Source: an uncultured Glaciecola sp.
GTDB lineage: Bacteria; Pseudomonadota; Gammaproteobacteria; Enterobacterales; Alteromonadaceae
Direction of reading: 5' to 3'
NCBI RefSeq assembly: GCF_937770335.1
Contig: NZ_CALJHY010000014.1
Span: 40,803 to 104,802, forward strand
Length of the DNA stretch: 64,000 nt
Both the position numbers and the translations under genes were made by a program. Of this stretch, positions 20,801 through 31,834 are shown one piece after another. The first letter of the stretch is position 1. Each line of letters starts with the position of its first letter. The notes below the pieces were generated by a model that worked only from the letters and a program-made list of their open reading frames with translations, made no database searches and was not told the origin of the DNA.

Positions 20801-21865
20801 ATGCTGTCATTACCTAGTCAGTTGTTATTACGTAACACCGATATTTTCGAAAGTGGCAAGTGGGCGATTGTTAATCCCTCAGATGCTGCTATTTTTGACG
20901 AACTGCGTGACCCAAGTATCAATTTCGATATTACTGGTCTCCATCAGTTTCATGATATTTATTTTCAGAGTGAGAATACCAGTAAGTTTCCACAAGTTTT
21001 TGCTGCCAGCTTTAGTGTTGATGATCTCAAAGATAAACAGCAACTAGATGGGGCGGTTATTTTTCTGCCAAAAGCAAAGCAGCATCTTGAAATGCTTATC
21101 GCTAACATGACTGACTTGGTCAAAGTGGGCGGTAAATTATTGATTGTTGGCGAAAACAAAGCTGGCATTAAAAGCGTAGGTAAATTGTTGGAGCGTGTAG
21201 GCTCAACAGTTAACAAAATTGATGGCGCTAAACATTGCGGTTTAATTTGTGTTGAGATTGAAACACCTAACAAGTCAGCTTTTGAGATAAAGCAATTTGG
21301 TGTTATCAGAAAGTATTTGGTAAATGGTCAAGAACTCAAAGTATTTTCACTTCCTGGCGTATTTGGTCACAAACAATTCGACCCAGGTACTCAATTATTG
21401 TTAGCGCAATTTGAGCCACGCTCGGTTAAATTAGTCAACATGAAAGGCCAAGTATTAGACTTTGCTTGCGGCACAGGTATCATCGGCACTTATTTTGCTA
21501 AGCTTAATGCCAAGGTAAAAGTCACTATGAGCGATGTATCAGCGCTCGCCATTTATTGCACGAAACAAACACTTGAGCTTAATGCTGTTGAAGGAACGGT
21601 AATTGCGAGTGACGGCATGAAACAAGTCGAAGGTTACTTTGATCACATCGTGAGTAACCCGCCGTTTCATACTGGTATCCGCAACGACTACACCATTACA
21701 CAACAATTTATAGCACAGGCGCACAAGCAAACTCGCCCGCGCGGTACTCTTGATATTGTGGCAAATAAATTTTTACCTTACAGTGAGGTCATGAGTGGCT
21801 TGTATTTCCGCTCTAAAACACTCGTCAGTACGAATAAATATAATATTTATGAAGCTGCTAAATAG
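20801..21865 (+). CDS. rsmC: RsmC-like 16S rRNA (guanine-N2)-methyltransferase
   Basis: VLDFACGTGIIGTYFAK, VSNPPFHTGIRNDY; two-domain length. Confidence 0.88.
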   Translation: MLSLPSQLLLRNTDIFESGKWAIVNPSDAAIFDELRDPSINFDITGLHQFHDIYFQSENTSKFPQVFAASFSVDDLKDKQQLDGAVIFLPKAKQHLEMLIANMTDLVKVGGKLLIVGENKAGIKSVGKLLERVGSTVNKIDGAKHCGLICVEIETPNKSAFEIKQFGVIRKYLVNGQELKVFSLPGVFGHKQFDPGTQLLLAQFEPRSVKLVNMKGQVLDFACGTGIIGTYFAKLNAKVKVTMSDVSALAIYCTKQTLELNAVEGTVIASDGMKQVEGYFDHIVSNPPFHTGIRNDYTITQQFIAQAHKQTRPRGTLDIVANKFLPYSEVMSGLYFRSKTLVSTNKYNIYEAAK

Positions 21866-21972
21866 GGCAACATTGCTCTTACGGCGACTTTCAGGTGCTA
21901 CGCTAGACCCAATGTTATTGACTTTTGGTCTAGCATTGTAACAAGTGACATTAAAAATTAGATAAGAAGACT

Positions 21973-23394
21973 TTGTACCTTATGAAAATACTCTTTTTGA
22001 TATCTGAAGTAGAAGACATTGTAAAAACCGGAGGCTTAGCCGATGTTGGTAAAGCACTGCCCATTGCCTTGTCTGAACTTGGACATGACGTTAAGATTGT
22101 TCTTCCTTATTACAAAGCCGCTGCGGACTCTTTGAAACTTGCCAATGCAACACCCCAACAGATTATCTATACCAACGGTCACAGTTACGCATTTAATATA
22201 AAGGAATTAAACTTTAACGGTATTTCTGTCTATTTTGTCGATTACCCTGAATACTTTAATAATGACAAGCTTTACAGCGACGATAGCAAAGTCAGCAATG
22301 CAGAAAAATTCACCTTTTTCTCACTAGCAGCACTAAAAACAGCTGAAGCTGTGAGCTTTAAGCCAGACATTTTACACACAAACGACTGGCATACTTCAAT
22401 GGCATGCTATTTTGCCAAGCATTCGCCGCTTACCTACAATTATTTTGCACACACTAAGTCAGTCTTAACTATCCACAATGCTGCATTTCAAGGAACTGAT
22501 AATTTAATCAATATTCCAAGTATTGATCCCACATCACCCGGCATGTATGTTGAAAACAATCATTTAAATATGCTGAAAACAGGGCTGTTATATGCTGATA
22601 ATATTTGCCCTGTAAGCACTACCTACGCACAAGAGATTGCCACACCATTAGGTAGTCATGGAATTGATGACGTTATTCGACAACGTATAAATATTGTCGA
22701 GGGCGTGCTTAATGGCTGCGATTACGAACAATGGGATCCAAGCTCCGACGAATTTATTGCTGCACATTATTCTGTTGATGATATGTCAGGAAAAGCGGCC
22801 TGCAAAGAAGACCTACAAAAGACATTTGGTCTAAAGCTTGACTCAAAAACCCCTATTATAGGGATGGTTTGCAGAACAACATTGCAAAAAGGCTTTGGAT
22901 ATTTAATGCCCATCATTGCAGATATTCTCAAGCATAATGTGCAAGTTGCCCTAGTGGGAACAGGTCAAAAAGACATAACTGAACAACTACACCAAATCGC
23001 AAATGCCCACCCAAAACAATTTGTCTTTGTAGAAGACTTCAAACCAGACTTCGCACATAAGGTCGAAGCTGGTGCTGATTTTTTCTTAATGCCATCGGAG
23101 TTTGAGCCCTGTGGCCTAAATCAAATGTACAGCTTAGCCTACGGAACGACGCCTATTGTGCGCGGCATTGGTGGCTTAAAAGACACGATTGTTGATATTA
23201 ATGAGCCTCAAGGAACCGGTTTTGTGTTTGATCAACCTACGCCAGAAGCATTGCTTAGCGTGGTTAGAAGAGCATTACTAGTGAGACTTGAAGACAGTGA
23301 AAAGTTACAGACTGTCATAAAGCGCGGAATGCAGAAAAAATTCACTTGGAAAGAAGCCGCTGACAAATATGTAAATATTTATCAGCACAAATAA
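21973..23394 (+). CDS. glgA: Glycogen/starch synthase (GT5)
   Basis: EDIVKTGGLADVGKALPIAL, HTNDWHTSM, PSEFEPCGLNQMYSLAYGTTPIVRGIGGLKDTI. Confidence 0.93.
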   Translation: MYLMKILFLISEVEDIVKTGGLADVGKALPIALSELGHDVKIVLPYYKAAADSLKLANATPQQIIYTNGHSYAFNIKELNFNGISVYFVDYPEYFNNDKLYSDDSKVSNAEKFTFFSLAALKTAEAVSFKPDILHTNDWHTSMACYFAKHSPLTYNYFAHTKSVLTIHNAAFQGTDNLINIPSIDPTSPGMYVENNHLNMLKTGLLYADNICPVSTTYAQEIATPLGSHGIDDVIRQRINIVEGVLNGCDYEQWDPSSDEFIAAHYSVDDMSGKAACKEDLQKTFGLKLDSKTPIIGMVCRTTLQKGFGYLMPIIADILKHNVQVALVGTGQKDITEQLHQIANAHPKQFVFVEDFKPDFAHKVEAGADFFLMPSEFEPCGLNQMYSLAYGTTPIVRGIGGLKDTIVDINEPQGTGFVFDQPTPEALLSVVRRALLVRLEDSEKLQTVIKRGMQKKFTWKEAADKYVNIYQHK

Positions 23395-23718
23395 CAAAGA
23401 AAAACCGTAATAAACTCACAGTGATAACTGACTTAAAAAAACAATAATTACAACCAATATGAAAATTAAACCAAATCAAATTTTCAATTTAGTCATATTT
23501 TGAATATACTGTAAGAAAGAATGTAATTTTATTACATATTCAGAAGTTTATTACAGCTCGTGACGTGTTAATTTTCAGAAGTTTAGATTATTAGTGCAAT
23601 GTACTCCAACTGCGCAAAATGTATCGTGAGCTAACAATCGAAATTTTTCGTATAAAATAAATGATGTTTATCAATATTCTGATAAACTCAATTTATAAAT
23701 GTTAATAGAGTGTAAAAA

Positions 23719-24423
23719 ATGCAAACGCCAAACATACTTATCGTCGAAGACGAAGTCGTCACCCGTACTACGTTGAAGAGCTTATTCGAAGCTGAAGGCT
23801 ATAATGTATTCGAAGCTGAAAACGGCCAAGAAATGCATGACTTTTTCCAGAACAACCAGATAAATTTAGTTATCATGGATATTAATTTACCGGGCAAAAA
23901 TGGTTTGATCCTAGCGCGTGAAGTACGTGACAGAAAAAATGTCGGCCTTATTTTTCTCACCGGCCGCGATAATGACGTTGACCGTATTCTTGGTCTTGAA
24001 ATTGGTGCCGACGATTATTTGACGAAGCCTTTTAATCCTAGAGAACTAACTATTCGCGCTCGCAATTTATTGTCTCGCACTAGCAGCGCTTCTGAAGATG
24101 ATGATTTGCCAAGCAAAGTTAACTTCAATGGTTGGACACTAGATGGCGACAGCCGTAGCTTAATATCTCCGGTTGCAAAAGAATTTAGATTACCGCGCAG
24201 CGAATTTAGGGCACTGCACTTGTTCTTGAGTAATCCGGGTAAAATACTAACTCGCGAGCAACTCATTATGGAAATGACGGGCCGTGAATTGCGCCCTAAT
24301 GACAGAACAGTAGATGTAACTATTCGCCGCATTCGTAAACACTTCGAATCACAACCAGACGACGAAGAGTTAATCGTAACCATTCATGGCGAAGGTTACC
24401 GTTTTTGTGGTGCTGTAGATTAG
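23719..24423 (+). CDS. arcA: ArcA-type response regulator
   Basis: [56 protein letters not shown], OmpR-type winged helix. Confidence 0.93.
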   Translation: MQTPNILIVEDEVVTRTTLKSLFEAEGYNVFEAENGQEMHDFFQNNQINLVIMDINLPGKNGLILAREVRDRKNVGLIFLTGRDNDVDRILGLEIGADDYLTKPFNPRELTIRARNLLSRTSSASEDDDLPSKVNFNGWTLDGDSRSLISPVAKEFRLPRSEFRALHLFLSNPGKILTREQLIMEMTGRELRPNDRTVDVTIRRIRKHFESQPDDEELIVTIHGEGYRFCGAVD

Positions 24424-24457
24424 TAGAGACAAAACATAGAGTTTAGAAGCTCAATAG

Positions 24458-24488
24458 CAAAAAAGCCCGTTCATGAACGGGCTTTTTT
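24458..24488. terminator. Bidirectional terminator between arcA and pmbA
   Basis: aaaaaagcccgttcatgaacgggctttttt. Confidence 0.9.
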
Positions 24489-24508
24489 CGGTCAGGTCAA
24501 TTCGATAA

Positions 24509-25840
24509 TTAAGAGCCAGCAACTTGCATAGACTCAATGAGTATAGAGCCTGTTTGAATGCTGCCTTGGCGTTCTGTTTCAGCGCCAATTGCAACAATGT
24601 TTTTAAACATATCTTTTAAATTACCAGCAATCGTAATTTCATGTACTGGATATTGAATAACCCCATTTTCCACCCAAAAGCCAGCTGCACCGCGAGAGTA
24701 ATCTCCGTTCACAATATTCACACCTTGTCCCATGAGTTCAGTAACAATAAGCCCTGTCCCCATTTTTTCAAGGAGTTCTTTATCCGACTCACCGGTCGAA
24801 CTTAACAACCAATTATGAATACCACCTGCATGACCATTCGTTTGCATTTTCATTTTACGCGCCGAATAACTAGTCAACAAATAATGCTGTAATACGCCTG
24901 ACTCAACAATCGTCATATCTTGTGTGCGTACACCTTCATTATCAAATGGTGAGCTTGCCAAACCTTTCAACAAATGCGGTTTTTCATTAATTGTTAGCCA
25001 ATCTGGAAATACGTTGGTTCCTAAGCTATTTAACAAAAATGAAGATTGTCTAAATAAACTACCACCACTAATTGCACTCACAAAATGACCGAAAATGCCC
25101 GATGCAATATCACGATGAAATAGCACTGGTACTTTGGCTGTTTTTATTTTTCTAGCACCTAGACGGCTCAGGGTCTCTTTAGCTGCATCAACGCCTACAA
25201 CGCTAGCTGAGTCGAGTAAATGCGCTTCACGGTTCATTGTGTAGCTGTAATTGCGTTGCATGTCGTTGCCGTCTTGAGCGATTAGCACACAACTTAAATT
25301 ATAACGACTACTAGCGTAACCTGCATTAATACCATGAGTATTTCCGTATACTCTCACACCTAAATTAGCATTATATGACGCACCATCTGAATTAATAATC
25401 TTTGGATCAAAGTCCATTCCGGCAGTTTCGGCTTCAATTGCCAATTTAATCCCTGCTTCGGTATCTAATTCTATAGGATGATATAGGTCTAAATCGAGTA
25501 TTTCGGTAGCAATAAATTCTTTATCAGCGATGCCTGAGCAGTCGTCTTCGCTTGTATATTTTGCAATCTCTACGGCTTTTTCTACCGTTAATTTTAACGC
25601 TGCGGGGCTCAAATCGGTAGTTGATGCACTACCCTTCCGTTTCCCTACAAACACCGCTATGCCTAGCCCGCCGTCATTTGTAAACTCTACAGTTTCAACT
25701 TCTTTTAGTCTTGATGATACAGCTATGCCCTGAACTTTAGACATGCTTGCCTCGGCCGCTGTCGCACCCTTTTGAATAGCCAGACGCAATGCGTCATCTA
25801 CGACATTTTGAATTTCTGCTAACTGCTTTTCAGATTCCAT
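24509..25840 (-). CDS. pmbA: TldE/PmbA metalloprotease
   Basis: GLGIAVFVGKRKGSASTTDLS, NDGVRTQD-like region, GAAGFWVENGVIQYPVHEITIAGNLKDMF. Confidence 0.95.
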   Translation of the reverse strand: MESEKQLAEIQNVVDDALRLAIQKGATAAEASMSKVQGIAVSSRLKEVETVEFTNDGGLGIAVFVGKRKGSASTTDLSPAALKLTVEKAVEIAKYTSEDDCSGIADKEFIATEILDLDLYHPIELDTEAGIKLAIEAETAGMDFDPKIINSDGASYNANLGVRVYGNTHGINAGYASSRYNLSCVLIAQDGNDMQRNYSYTMNREAHLLDSASVVGVDAAKETLSRLGARKIKTAKVPVLFHRDIASGIFGHFVSAISGGSLFRQSSFLLNSLGTNVFPDWLTINEKPHLLKGLASSPFDNEGVRTQDMTIVESGVLQHYLLTSYSARKMKMQTNGHAGGIHNWLLSSTGESDKELLEKMGTGLIVTELMGQGVNIVNGDYSRGAAGFWVENGVIQYPVHEITIAGNLKDMFKNIVAIGAETERQGSIQTGSILIESMQVAGS

Positions 25841-25868
25841 ATATTATTTTTACTGTCCAAACTATAGT

Positions 25869-26450
25869 GTGGCGGTTACAATCAAACATAATTCTAGCAC
25901 TAAAGAAATCAAAAAACTTTATATGAATGCCGATTACAACGACGAGCCACTTTTAGACGAAAATGGCGACATAATAAAAAGCAAAACTCAGCTGAAGCAA
26001 GAAGCAGAAGATCTGAAGCAATTAGGCGTCGCCTTAGTTGAGTTTTCAAATGCGCAATTAGACAGTATTCCTCTGACTGAGGAGTTACGTGATGCCATCC
26101 AATTAGCAAATCGTATTAACAAGAAGAAAGACGGCTTTAGACGTCAACTTCAATTAATCGGTAAGATACTTCGCCGATGCGAGCTTGCACCCATTGAGGA
26201 TGGAATCAACAGATTGCGCGCACATCACATAAAATCTGACAGCCAATTTCATGAGCTTGAGCAACTTCGAGACGACATTGTGGCTCAGGGCGATAGTGTG
26301 ATTTCGACTCTTTTGGATAAACATCCTGATTTAGACCGACAAAAGCTAAGGCAAATGCAGCGTCAGGCGGTTAAACAGAAGGAAGCGGAAAAGACACCAA
26401 AAGCGGCCCGCGAGATTTTTCAGTATTTAAAGCAGCACATTAAAGACTAG
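25869..26450 (+). CDS. yjgA: YjgA family ribosome-associated protein (DUF615)
   Basis: Divergent from pmbA; KKDGFRRQLQLIGKILR and KAAREIFQYLKQ motifs. Confidence 0.92.
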   Translation: MAVTIKHNSSTKEIKKLYMNADYNDEPLLDENGDIIKSKTQLKQEAEDLKQLGVALVEFSNAQLDSIPLTEELRDAIQLANRINKKKDGFRRQLQLIGKILRRCELAPIEDGINRLRAHHIKSDSQFHELEQLRDDIVAQGDSVISTLLDKHPDLDRQKLRQMQRQAVKQKEAEKTPKAAREIFQYLKQHIKD

Positions 26451-26728
26451 GTATTTACAAGGTAGTTGTTAAGTTACACCAACAACTGAATAGCTGCCTT
26501 GGGTGTATCTGGATCTGAACATGTCATTGGTATATATCGCGCTTACGGCATAAAAGTCCCCACGACACGATTAATAGCGAAGTAATAGTAATTTAACTCT
26601 CGACTTTCTAACTATGCTTTGGGTTCTGGGAGTTATTATCGCTTTGGACTATTTTGCTGTTGGTTGCTCTTCGCTTAATTATTTATTGATATATTAAAGA
26701 TTGATAGGTGCTTCATTTTTTACCAAAG

Positions 26729-28147
26729 CTACTTCTGTTCCCAACGCAATCCTGTCGAGAACCGGCTATCAAAACCTTTCCAGGGCTTAGGTAGTTCGCC
26801 ATCCACCTGCACTTGATCCGAGCTTGCAGGCAGATCCAGATACTCGCAAGTTTCAGCGTGTTTTTTTACATGACAATCCATCATTGCTAAAACAAAGTGT
26901 TTATTAATATCGTTTAGCACTGCATTTGACCAAGCCGATTCATAATAGTGACCAAAATCAGTTTCATTGCCCCAAGCTTCTTTTGGTGCTGGATGGGGGG
27001 CAATATTATGGCGAGCATTTATCATTGTAAGTAAGTACGTACTAGGGGCTTGAGTTCTTTCATATAGAGACTGTACCCCCGCATAACCAGAAATGTCATC
27101 CAGATTTCCTGATACAAATAAGGTAGGCACTGGAATGCTGGCTAGACTGGCATCTGTAAATAAATTATTCTGCCCACCCCAGGCAGCAAATGTAACTGCG
27201 GCTTTCCACTTCTGGTCAACTTTTGGAGTTTCGTACTGACCTGCAGCGCAACTATTTAGGGCTTTTTGTAACAATGGCAGCATGTTTTCATCCTGCGTTG
27301 CGGTAAACGTACCTGCTTGCTGTAGCGAGAAATTGTAACACCCGCCCACGGTGTTTAATGCACCAAAGGCACCCATTGAATAACCAATTAGCCCTGCATT
27401 GTTACGATCCACAACGTCGCTTAAAAAGTGTTTTTCCTGGGTGATAAAATCTAATGTAAATTGTTGATCACGACTGCGGTTCATCAGCGTACTAGGGAAT
27501 CCCTTAAACGGCGCATTCACTATATCAACGTCTTCGTTTGTTGAATCCGTGTGATCAATGGCTGCCACAATATATCCATGACTAGCTAAGTGTTCGCCGA
27601 AGTAAAACATAATTTGTCTGTAGCCAGTGTAACCATGTGATAATACCACTACCGGATAGGTTGATTCAGAAGCTAACGGAGCAACGTCTCTCGCAGCATT
27701 AGCTTGAATACTGAATTTTTTAGCTAATCTGGTTTCGTTTTCATAAGATGTTAAAGGCGTTCCGCCCTTATAATCTGCTGGGTACCAAACTTCAATTTTG
27801 AGTGTTCTCGGCTTAATTTGATCGGTAAGTAAATCAACGTATTTTTGGTCAGTAATATCAAGCGTCTTGACGCCAACTTTATAATCGCCGACAGCCGCTA
27901 GTTCAGGTTGCATATCAGGATGAGTGACAGGATATAACTGCTGAGGTTGCAGTTTCTCGGCGTCAGTGAGGATAGAAATCGTATCAACAATTACTGTGGC
28001 ATCGCCGGGTTCATTATGTTGATCACAACCACTAATTAGTGAAACAAGCAATAAGCAGGAACCGATGAATAAAACCGGTTTCCGCTTTTCAATTTTGCTT
28101 TTAATATTTTCTACATGCTTATGCATAATGGTCACATTTCCCCTCAT
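26729..28147 (-). CDS. Alpha/beta hydrolase (PAF-acetylhydrolase-like) lipoprotein
   Basis: VVLSHGYTGYRQIMF, GLIGYSMGAFGAL, lipobox LISGCDQ. Confidence 0.8.
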   Translation of the reverse strand: MRGNVTIMHKHVENIKSKIEKRKPVLFIGSCLLLVSLISGCDQHNEPGDATVIVDTISILTDAEKLQPQQLYPVTHPDMQPELAAVGDYKVGVKTLDITDQKYVDLLTDQIKPRTLKIEVWYPADYKGGTPLTSYENETRLAKKFSIQANAARDVAPLASESTYPVVVLSHGYTGYRQIMFYFGEHLASHGYIVAAIDHTDSTNEDVDIVNAPFKGFPSTLMNRSRDQQFTLDFITQEKHFLSDVVDRNNAGLIGYSMGAFGALNTVGGCYNFSLQQAGTFTATQDENMLPLLQKALNSCAAGQYETPKVDQKWKAAVTFAAWGGQNNLFTDASLASIPVPTLFVSGNLDDISGYAGVQSLYERTQAPSTYLLTMINARHNIAPHPAPKEAWGNETDFGHYYESAWSNAVLNDINKHFVLAMMDCHVKKHAETCEYLDLPASSDQVQVDGELPKPWKGFDSRFSTGLRWEQK

Positions 28148-28173
28148 TACTATGTTGTTTATGATTCTATTAC

Positions 28174-29166
28174 TTACTGTTCGCCTTCATATTCAAGACC
28201 CCATTGACTGCGCAAGGTGTCCATTGTCTGCATTATTTGCACACTTTCGTCACTTGCAAATAGTGGGCTTTCCAATAACCCTTGTTTTATACAATCTTGC
28301 ATATGTTGGATTTCGAAACTGAAATTTTCATTATCGCTGAACGGGTAACTGTGAGTTTGCGACTCCTGCCCTTCTTTGTGAACAGAAAAGCCTTGCGCAG
28401 CGAAGAATTGAGGTATTCGAATATAACCTTCCGAGCCAGAAATTATCGCTTCACAAGGTGCAACTTGAGAATACCCTGAGGACAATGAAGCGATTCGCCC
28501 ATCACTATATTCAAAAAGATAAAATGAACGTTCATCAACGCCTGTGATGTCCATTATCGCTGAACTTTGAACTTTTTCAGGAGCTTCGCCAAATACAATA
28601 AATGAAAATGTAATAGGGTAAATTCCTAGGTCGAGTAATGCGCCACCTGCCAATTTTTTATTACGCAGTCGATGACTTTCATCTAGCTTTGGATTGATAC
28701 AGAAGTCAGCTCTGACACTCAAGATATCGCCAATTGCATTATCTGAAAGCACTTTTTGCAACATACGAATAGCGGGTAAAAAACGAGTCCATACTGCCTC
28801 CATGAGAAAGCATTTATTTTCTCGCGCTAATGCATAAAGCTCAGCAGCTTGGTGAGCGTTTAATGTAATGGGTTTTTCACATAAAACATGTTTATGATTT
28901 TGTAGACACAATTTAACTGACTCGTAATGAAAATTGTGTGTATTGGCAATGTAAACAGCCTGCACGTCACTGTCATTTACCAGTGCTTCATAGCTGTTAT
29001 ATACCGAGCGAATATCATGTTGAAACTTTTGATTCTCAGCCCATGCATGACCTCGTTGCATTGAAGTAGAGGCACACGCAATCAATTTTCCAGAGTCCAG
29101 ACAAGCTAATCCATCTGCAAACGTATTCGCTATATTACCGCAACCAATGACACCCCAATTTAGCAT
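28174..29166 (-). CDS. Gfo/Idh/MocA family oxidoreductase
   Basis: GVIGCGNIANTFADGL, HVLCEKPITLNAHQAAEL. Confidence 0.93.
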   Translation of the reverse strand: MLNWGVIGCGNIANTFADGLACLDSGKLIACASTSMQRGHAWAENQKFQHDIRSVYNSYEALVNDSDVQAVYIANTHNFHYESVKLCLQNHKHVLCEKPITLNAHQAAELYALARENKCFLMEAVWTRFLPAIRMLQKVLSDNAIGDILSVRADFCINPKLDESHRLRNKKLAGGALLDLGIYPITFSFIVFGEAPEKVQSSAIMDITGVDERSFYLFEYSDGRIASLSSGYSQVAPCEAIISGSEGYIRIPQFFAAQGFSVHKEGQESQTHSYPFSDNENFSFEIQHMQDCIKQGLLESPLFASDESVQIMQTMDTLRSQWGLEYEGEQ

Positions 29167-29175
29167 TTTGTTTCC

Positions 29176-30336
29176 TTATATCGTTGTTACTTTTAGTCCT
29201 TCACCTGCGCTACAAACATAGATATTAGCAACTAAATTAAATTCTTTCTCGTACTCTGCCTCAACTGCTTTAGTAATTGATGCTATGTCATCGGTTCGGC
29301 ATAAACACACAATTGCCCCGCCAAAACCACCGCCAGTCATTCGCACAGCACCTCGGTCTTGCAAAGCTGCGGCACAGATTCTCACTAAGCCGTCGGTTGC
29401 TGGCACGGTCACTTCAAAATCATACTTCAAAGACTGATGAGATGCCCTCATCAATTCGCGTAATACGGTCATATCGTTATTTTTTAGTGCTTCTACTGCA
29501 TCTAAAACACGCTGATTTTCGCTGATAACATGGTGGGCACGCTTGTATTCGTTTGAACTTAAACTGGCTTTTACAGCATTTAACTTTGCCATATCAGCCC
29601 CCCGTAAAGTGCTAACTTGCATCTTCTTAGCAGCTTGTTCGCAATCAATTCGACGCTGATTATATTCACTATCAACCAGTTTTCTAGGGTAGTTTGAATT
29701 CACGATGACAATAGCTAAATCATCTGGGATTGACACAGCTTGGGTTTCTAAACTTTCACAATCCAACAGCATCGCATGACCCTTGACTCCGCAAGCAGAT
29801 ATCATTTGATCCATTACGCCACATTGACAGTCAATAAAGTCGTTTTCTGCGGCTTGGCCTAATACAGCGACGGTGGAAGCAGGTAAACCAAGTTCACATG
29901 CATAATTAAACATGCCACCCACGGATACTTCTAATGCCGCGGAAGAAGATAGACCACTGCCCTGAGGAACATCGCTATCAATCAAAATATCAAAACCATT
30001 GAGTAAGAAACCTTCGCGCTTAAACACAAAAGCAACAGCCCTGATGTAATTTCCCCACTGAGAATCACCCGGCACTATTTCCTCGCTAACATCGAAGCGT
30101 TCTGTTTCACCTGGATAATGAGTTGAATACACATTGATTACGTTATCACTGCGCTTTTTGAACAAAATGCGCGTGCTGTATTGCAACGCACAAGGCAAAA
30201 CGAAACCGTTATTATAATCAGTAAATTCACCAATTAGATTAACGCGACCCGGCGCATTTGATAACCCCGTTGGATAGGCTCCATAAATATCGAAAAAGGT
30301 TTTATAGAAAATAGAATCTTGTATGTTTTTCGTCAT
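29176..30336 (-). CDS. galK: Galactokinase
   Basis: APGRVNLIGEFTDYNNGFVLPCAL, DVPQGSGLSSSAALEV, RMTGGGFGGAIVCL. Confidence 0.96.
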   Translation of the reverse strand: MTKNIQDSIFYKTFFDIYGAYPTGLSNAPGRVNLIGEFTDYNNGFVLPCALQYSTRILFKKRSDNVINVYSTHYPGETERFDVSEEIVPGDSQWGNYIRAVAFVFKREGFLLNGFDILIDSDVPQGSGLSSSAALEVSVGGMFNYACELGLPASTVAVLGQAAENDFIDCQCGVMDQMISACGVKGHAMLLDCESLETQAVSIPDDLAIVIVNSNYPRKLVDSEYNQRRIDCEQAAKKMQVSTLRGADMAKLNAVKASLSSNEYKRAHHVISENQRVLDAVEALKNNDMTVLRELMRASHQSLKYDFEVTVPATDGLVRICAAALQDRGAVRMTGGGFGGAIVCLCRTDDIASITKAVEAEYEKEFNLVANIYVCSAGEGLKVTTI

Positions 30337-30366
30337 AGTATCTCCCAGCGCGCTCTTTTCAGAACT

Positions 30367-31401
30367 TTAGCCTTTGTAATGTATAGAAGGAACATCACGG
30401 AGGATCTTCGCTGCGGTTTCTGCGGTTAAATCTCGCTGACTTTCAGCTAACATTTCATACCCAACCATATGCTTTTTCACTGACGCTGAGCGCAGTAATG
30501 GTGGATAAAAATGAGCATGTAATCGCCAATGTTTAGCATCATCTAAATCAAGTGGTGCATTATGCCAACCCATTGAATATGGGAAGCTACAATTGAAAAC
30601 GTTGTCATATCGAATAGTGAGTTCTTTGAGTATTTTTGCGAGGTCATGCGATTGACTATCATTAAGCTGCGCAATAGTTTGCACCGCATCTTTGCATATC
30701 AATAACGTTTCGAATGGCCATTTCGCCCAGTAGGGAACAACAACCAACCAGTGTTTATTTTCGATCACAATGCGCTGTTGCTCTGCCTGTTCTTTTTCAA
30801 TATAAACTTCAAGCAAACTGCGTTGGTGCTTTGTATAAAAAGCGAGTTGACGTTCTTCTTCGGCTTGAATTTCGGTAGAGCGGTGATTGTGTGCCCAAAT
30901 CTGACCGTGCGGATGAGGCTGTGAGCAGCCCATTACTTCGCCCTTATTTTCAAAGATATGAATGCACGAATAGCTAGATGATAAGTCAATAAATTGCTGC
31001 TGCCAGGTGTTTACCACTTCAGCAATTTCATTAACGGATAGCTCAGGTAATGTTTTATTGTGCTTAGGAGAAAAGCAAATGACTCGGGCCGTGCCGGTTG
31101 CCGCTTCGGCTTCAAATAACTCATCAGGGTCCAGACATGCATCATCGCTAAGGGTTGGTGTTAATGCTCCAAAATCATTGGTAAAAACGTGAGTATATTC
31201 ATAGTTTGGATTTGTATCACCGTTTGCTCTCGTATTAGTTGGGCACAAAGGGCAATTTGAGTCACGAGAATCAGGAGAAGTTTCCGTAGGTGCCTCGGTT
31301 GCTCCCAACCAAGGTCTATTATTGCGATGTGGGGAAACCAAAACCCACTCGCCATTTAGCAAATTTTTGCGGCGATGTGTAAATTCGTAGTTTTTAGTCA
31401 T
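30367..31401 (-). CDS. galT: Galactose-1-phosphate uridylyltransferase
   Basis: MGCSQPHPHGQIWAHNHRSTEIQAEE, SMGWHNAPLD, HAHFYPPLLRSASVKKHMVGYEM. Confidence 0.96.
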   Translation of the reverse strand: MTKNYEFTHRRKNLLNGEWVLVSPHRNNRPWLGATEAPTETSPDSRDSNCPLCPTNTRANGDTNPNYEYTHVFTNDFGALTPTLSDDACLDPDELFEAEAATGTARVICFSPKHNKTLPELSVNEIAEVVNTWQQQFIDLSSSYSCIHIFENKGEVMGCSQPHPHGQIWAHNHRSTEIQAEEERQLAFYTKHQRSLLEVYIEKEQAEQQRIVIENKHWLVVVPYWAKWPFETLLICKDAVQTIAQLNDSQSHDLAKILKELTIRYDNVFNCSFPYSMGWHNAPLDLDDAKHWRLHAHFYPPLLRSASVKKHMVGYEMLAESQRDLTAETAAKILRDVPSIHYKG

Positions 31402-31500
31402 ACTTTAGTAGCACCTAATAAATCCAACATATGTGATTAACTTGCCCGATTTTCAATTCTTATGTTAGCTTTCACACGTTTACAAATCAACATTAATCGT

Positions 31501-31514
31501 ATTTATACGATAAA
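31501..31514. promoter_or_regulatory. Candidate operator copy 1 in galT-TBDR intergenic region
   Basis: atttatacgataaa, identical to 31721-31734. Confidence 0.5.
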
Positions 31515-31720
31515 AAGAAAATATTAATATGATTAATTTTAGTGAATTAAAAAACGATTAAGCCCCCTTCTCAATCCATAACAATTGTATATAAAACATT
31601 AATTTAACTATTCCAAAAACTCCGTATCATAGAATGCATTGTTAACCTTTTGTCAAAAAAAAGTAAATTTAATTTATCTAATTTAACCAAAATTGTTGTA
31701 ATTCTCACTCAATTGATTAT

Positions 31721-31734
31721 ATTTATACGATAAA
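31721..31734. promoter_or_regulatory. Candidate operator copy 2 upstream of TBDR
   Basis: atttatacgataaa, identical to 31501-31514. Confidence 0.5.
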
Positions 31735-31834
31735 TAGGTTTTAATCTATTTATTCCGTGCCAACACACAGACACTCACACAAATATCAGCACGCTAAAAA
31801 CAAGAAAGCTCGATTAAGCAAAGGGGAAACACAC

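Noticed and set aside
24458-24488. Long perfect palindrome considered as a regulatory or mobile-element end
   Set aside because: A-tract and T-tract flanks between convergent arcA and pmbA make it an ordinary bidirectional terminator.
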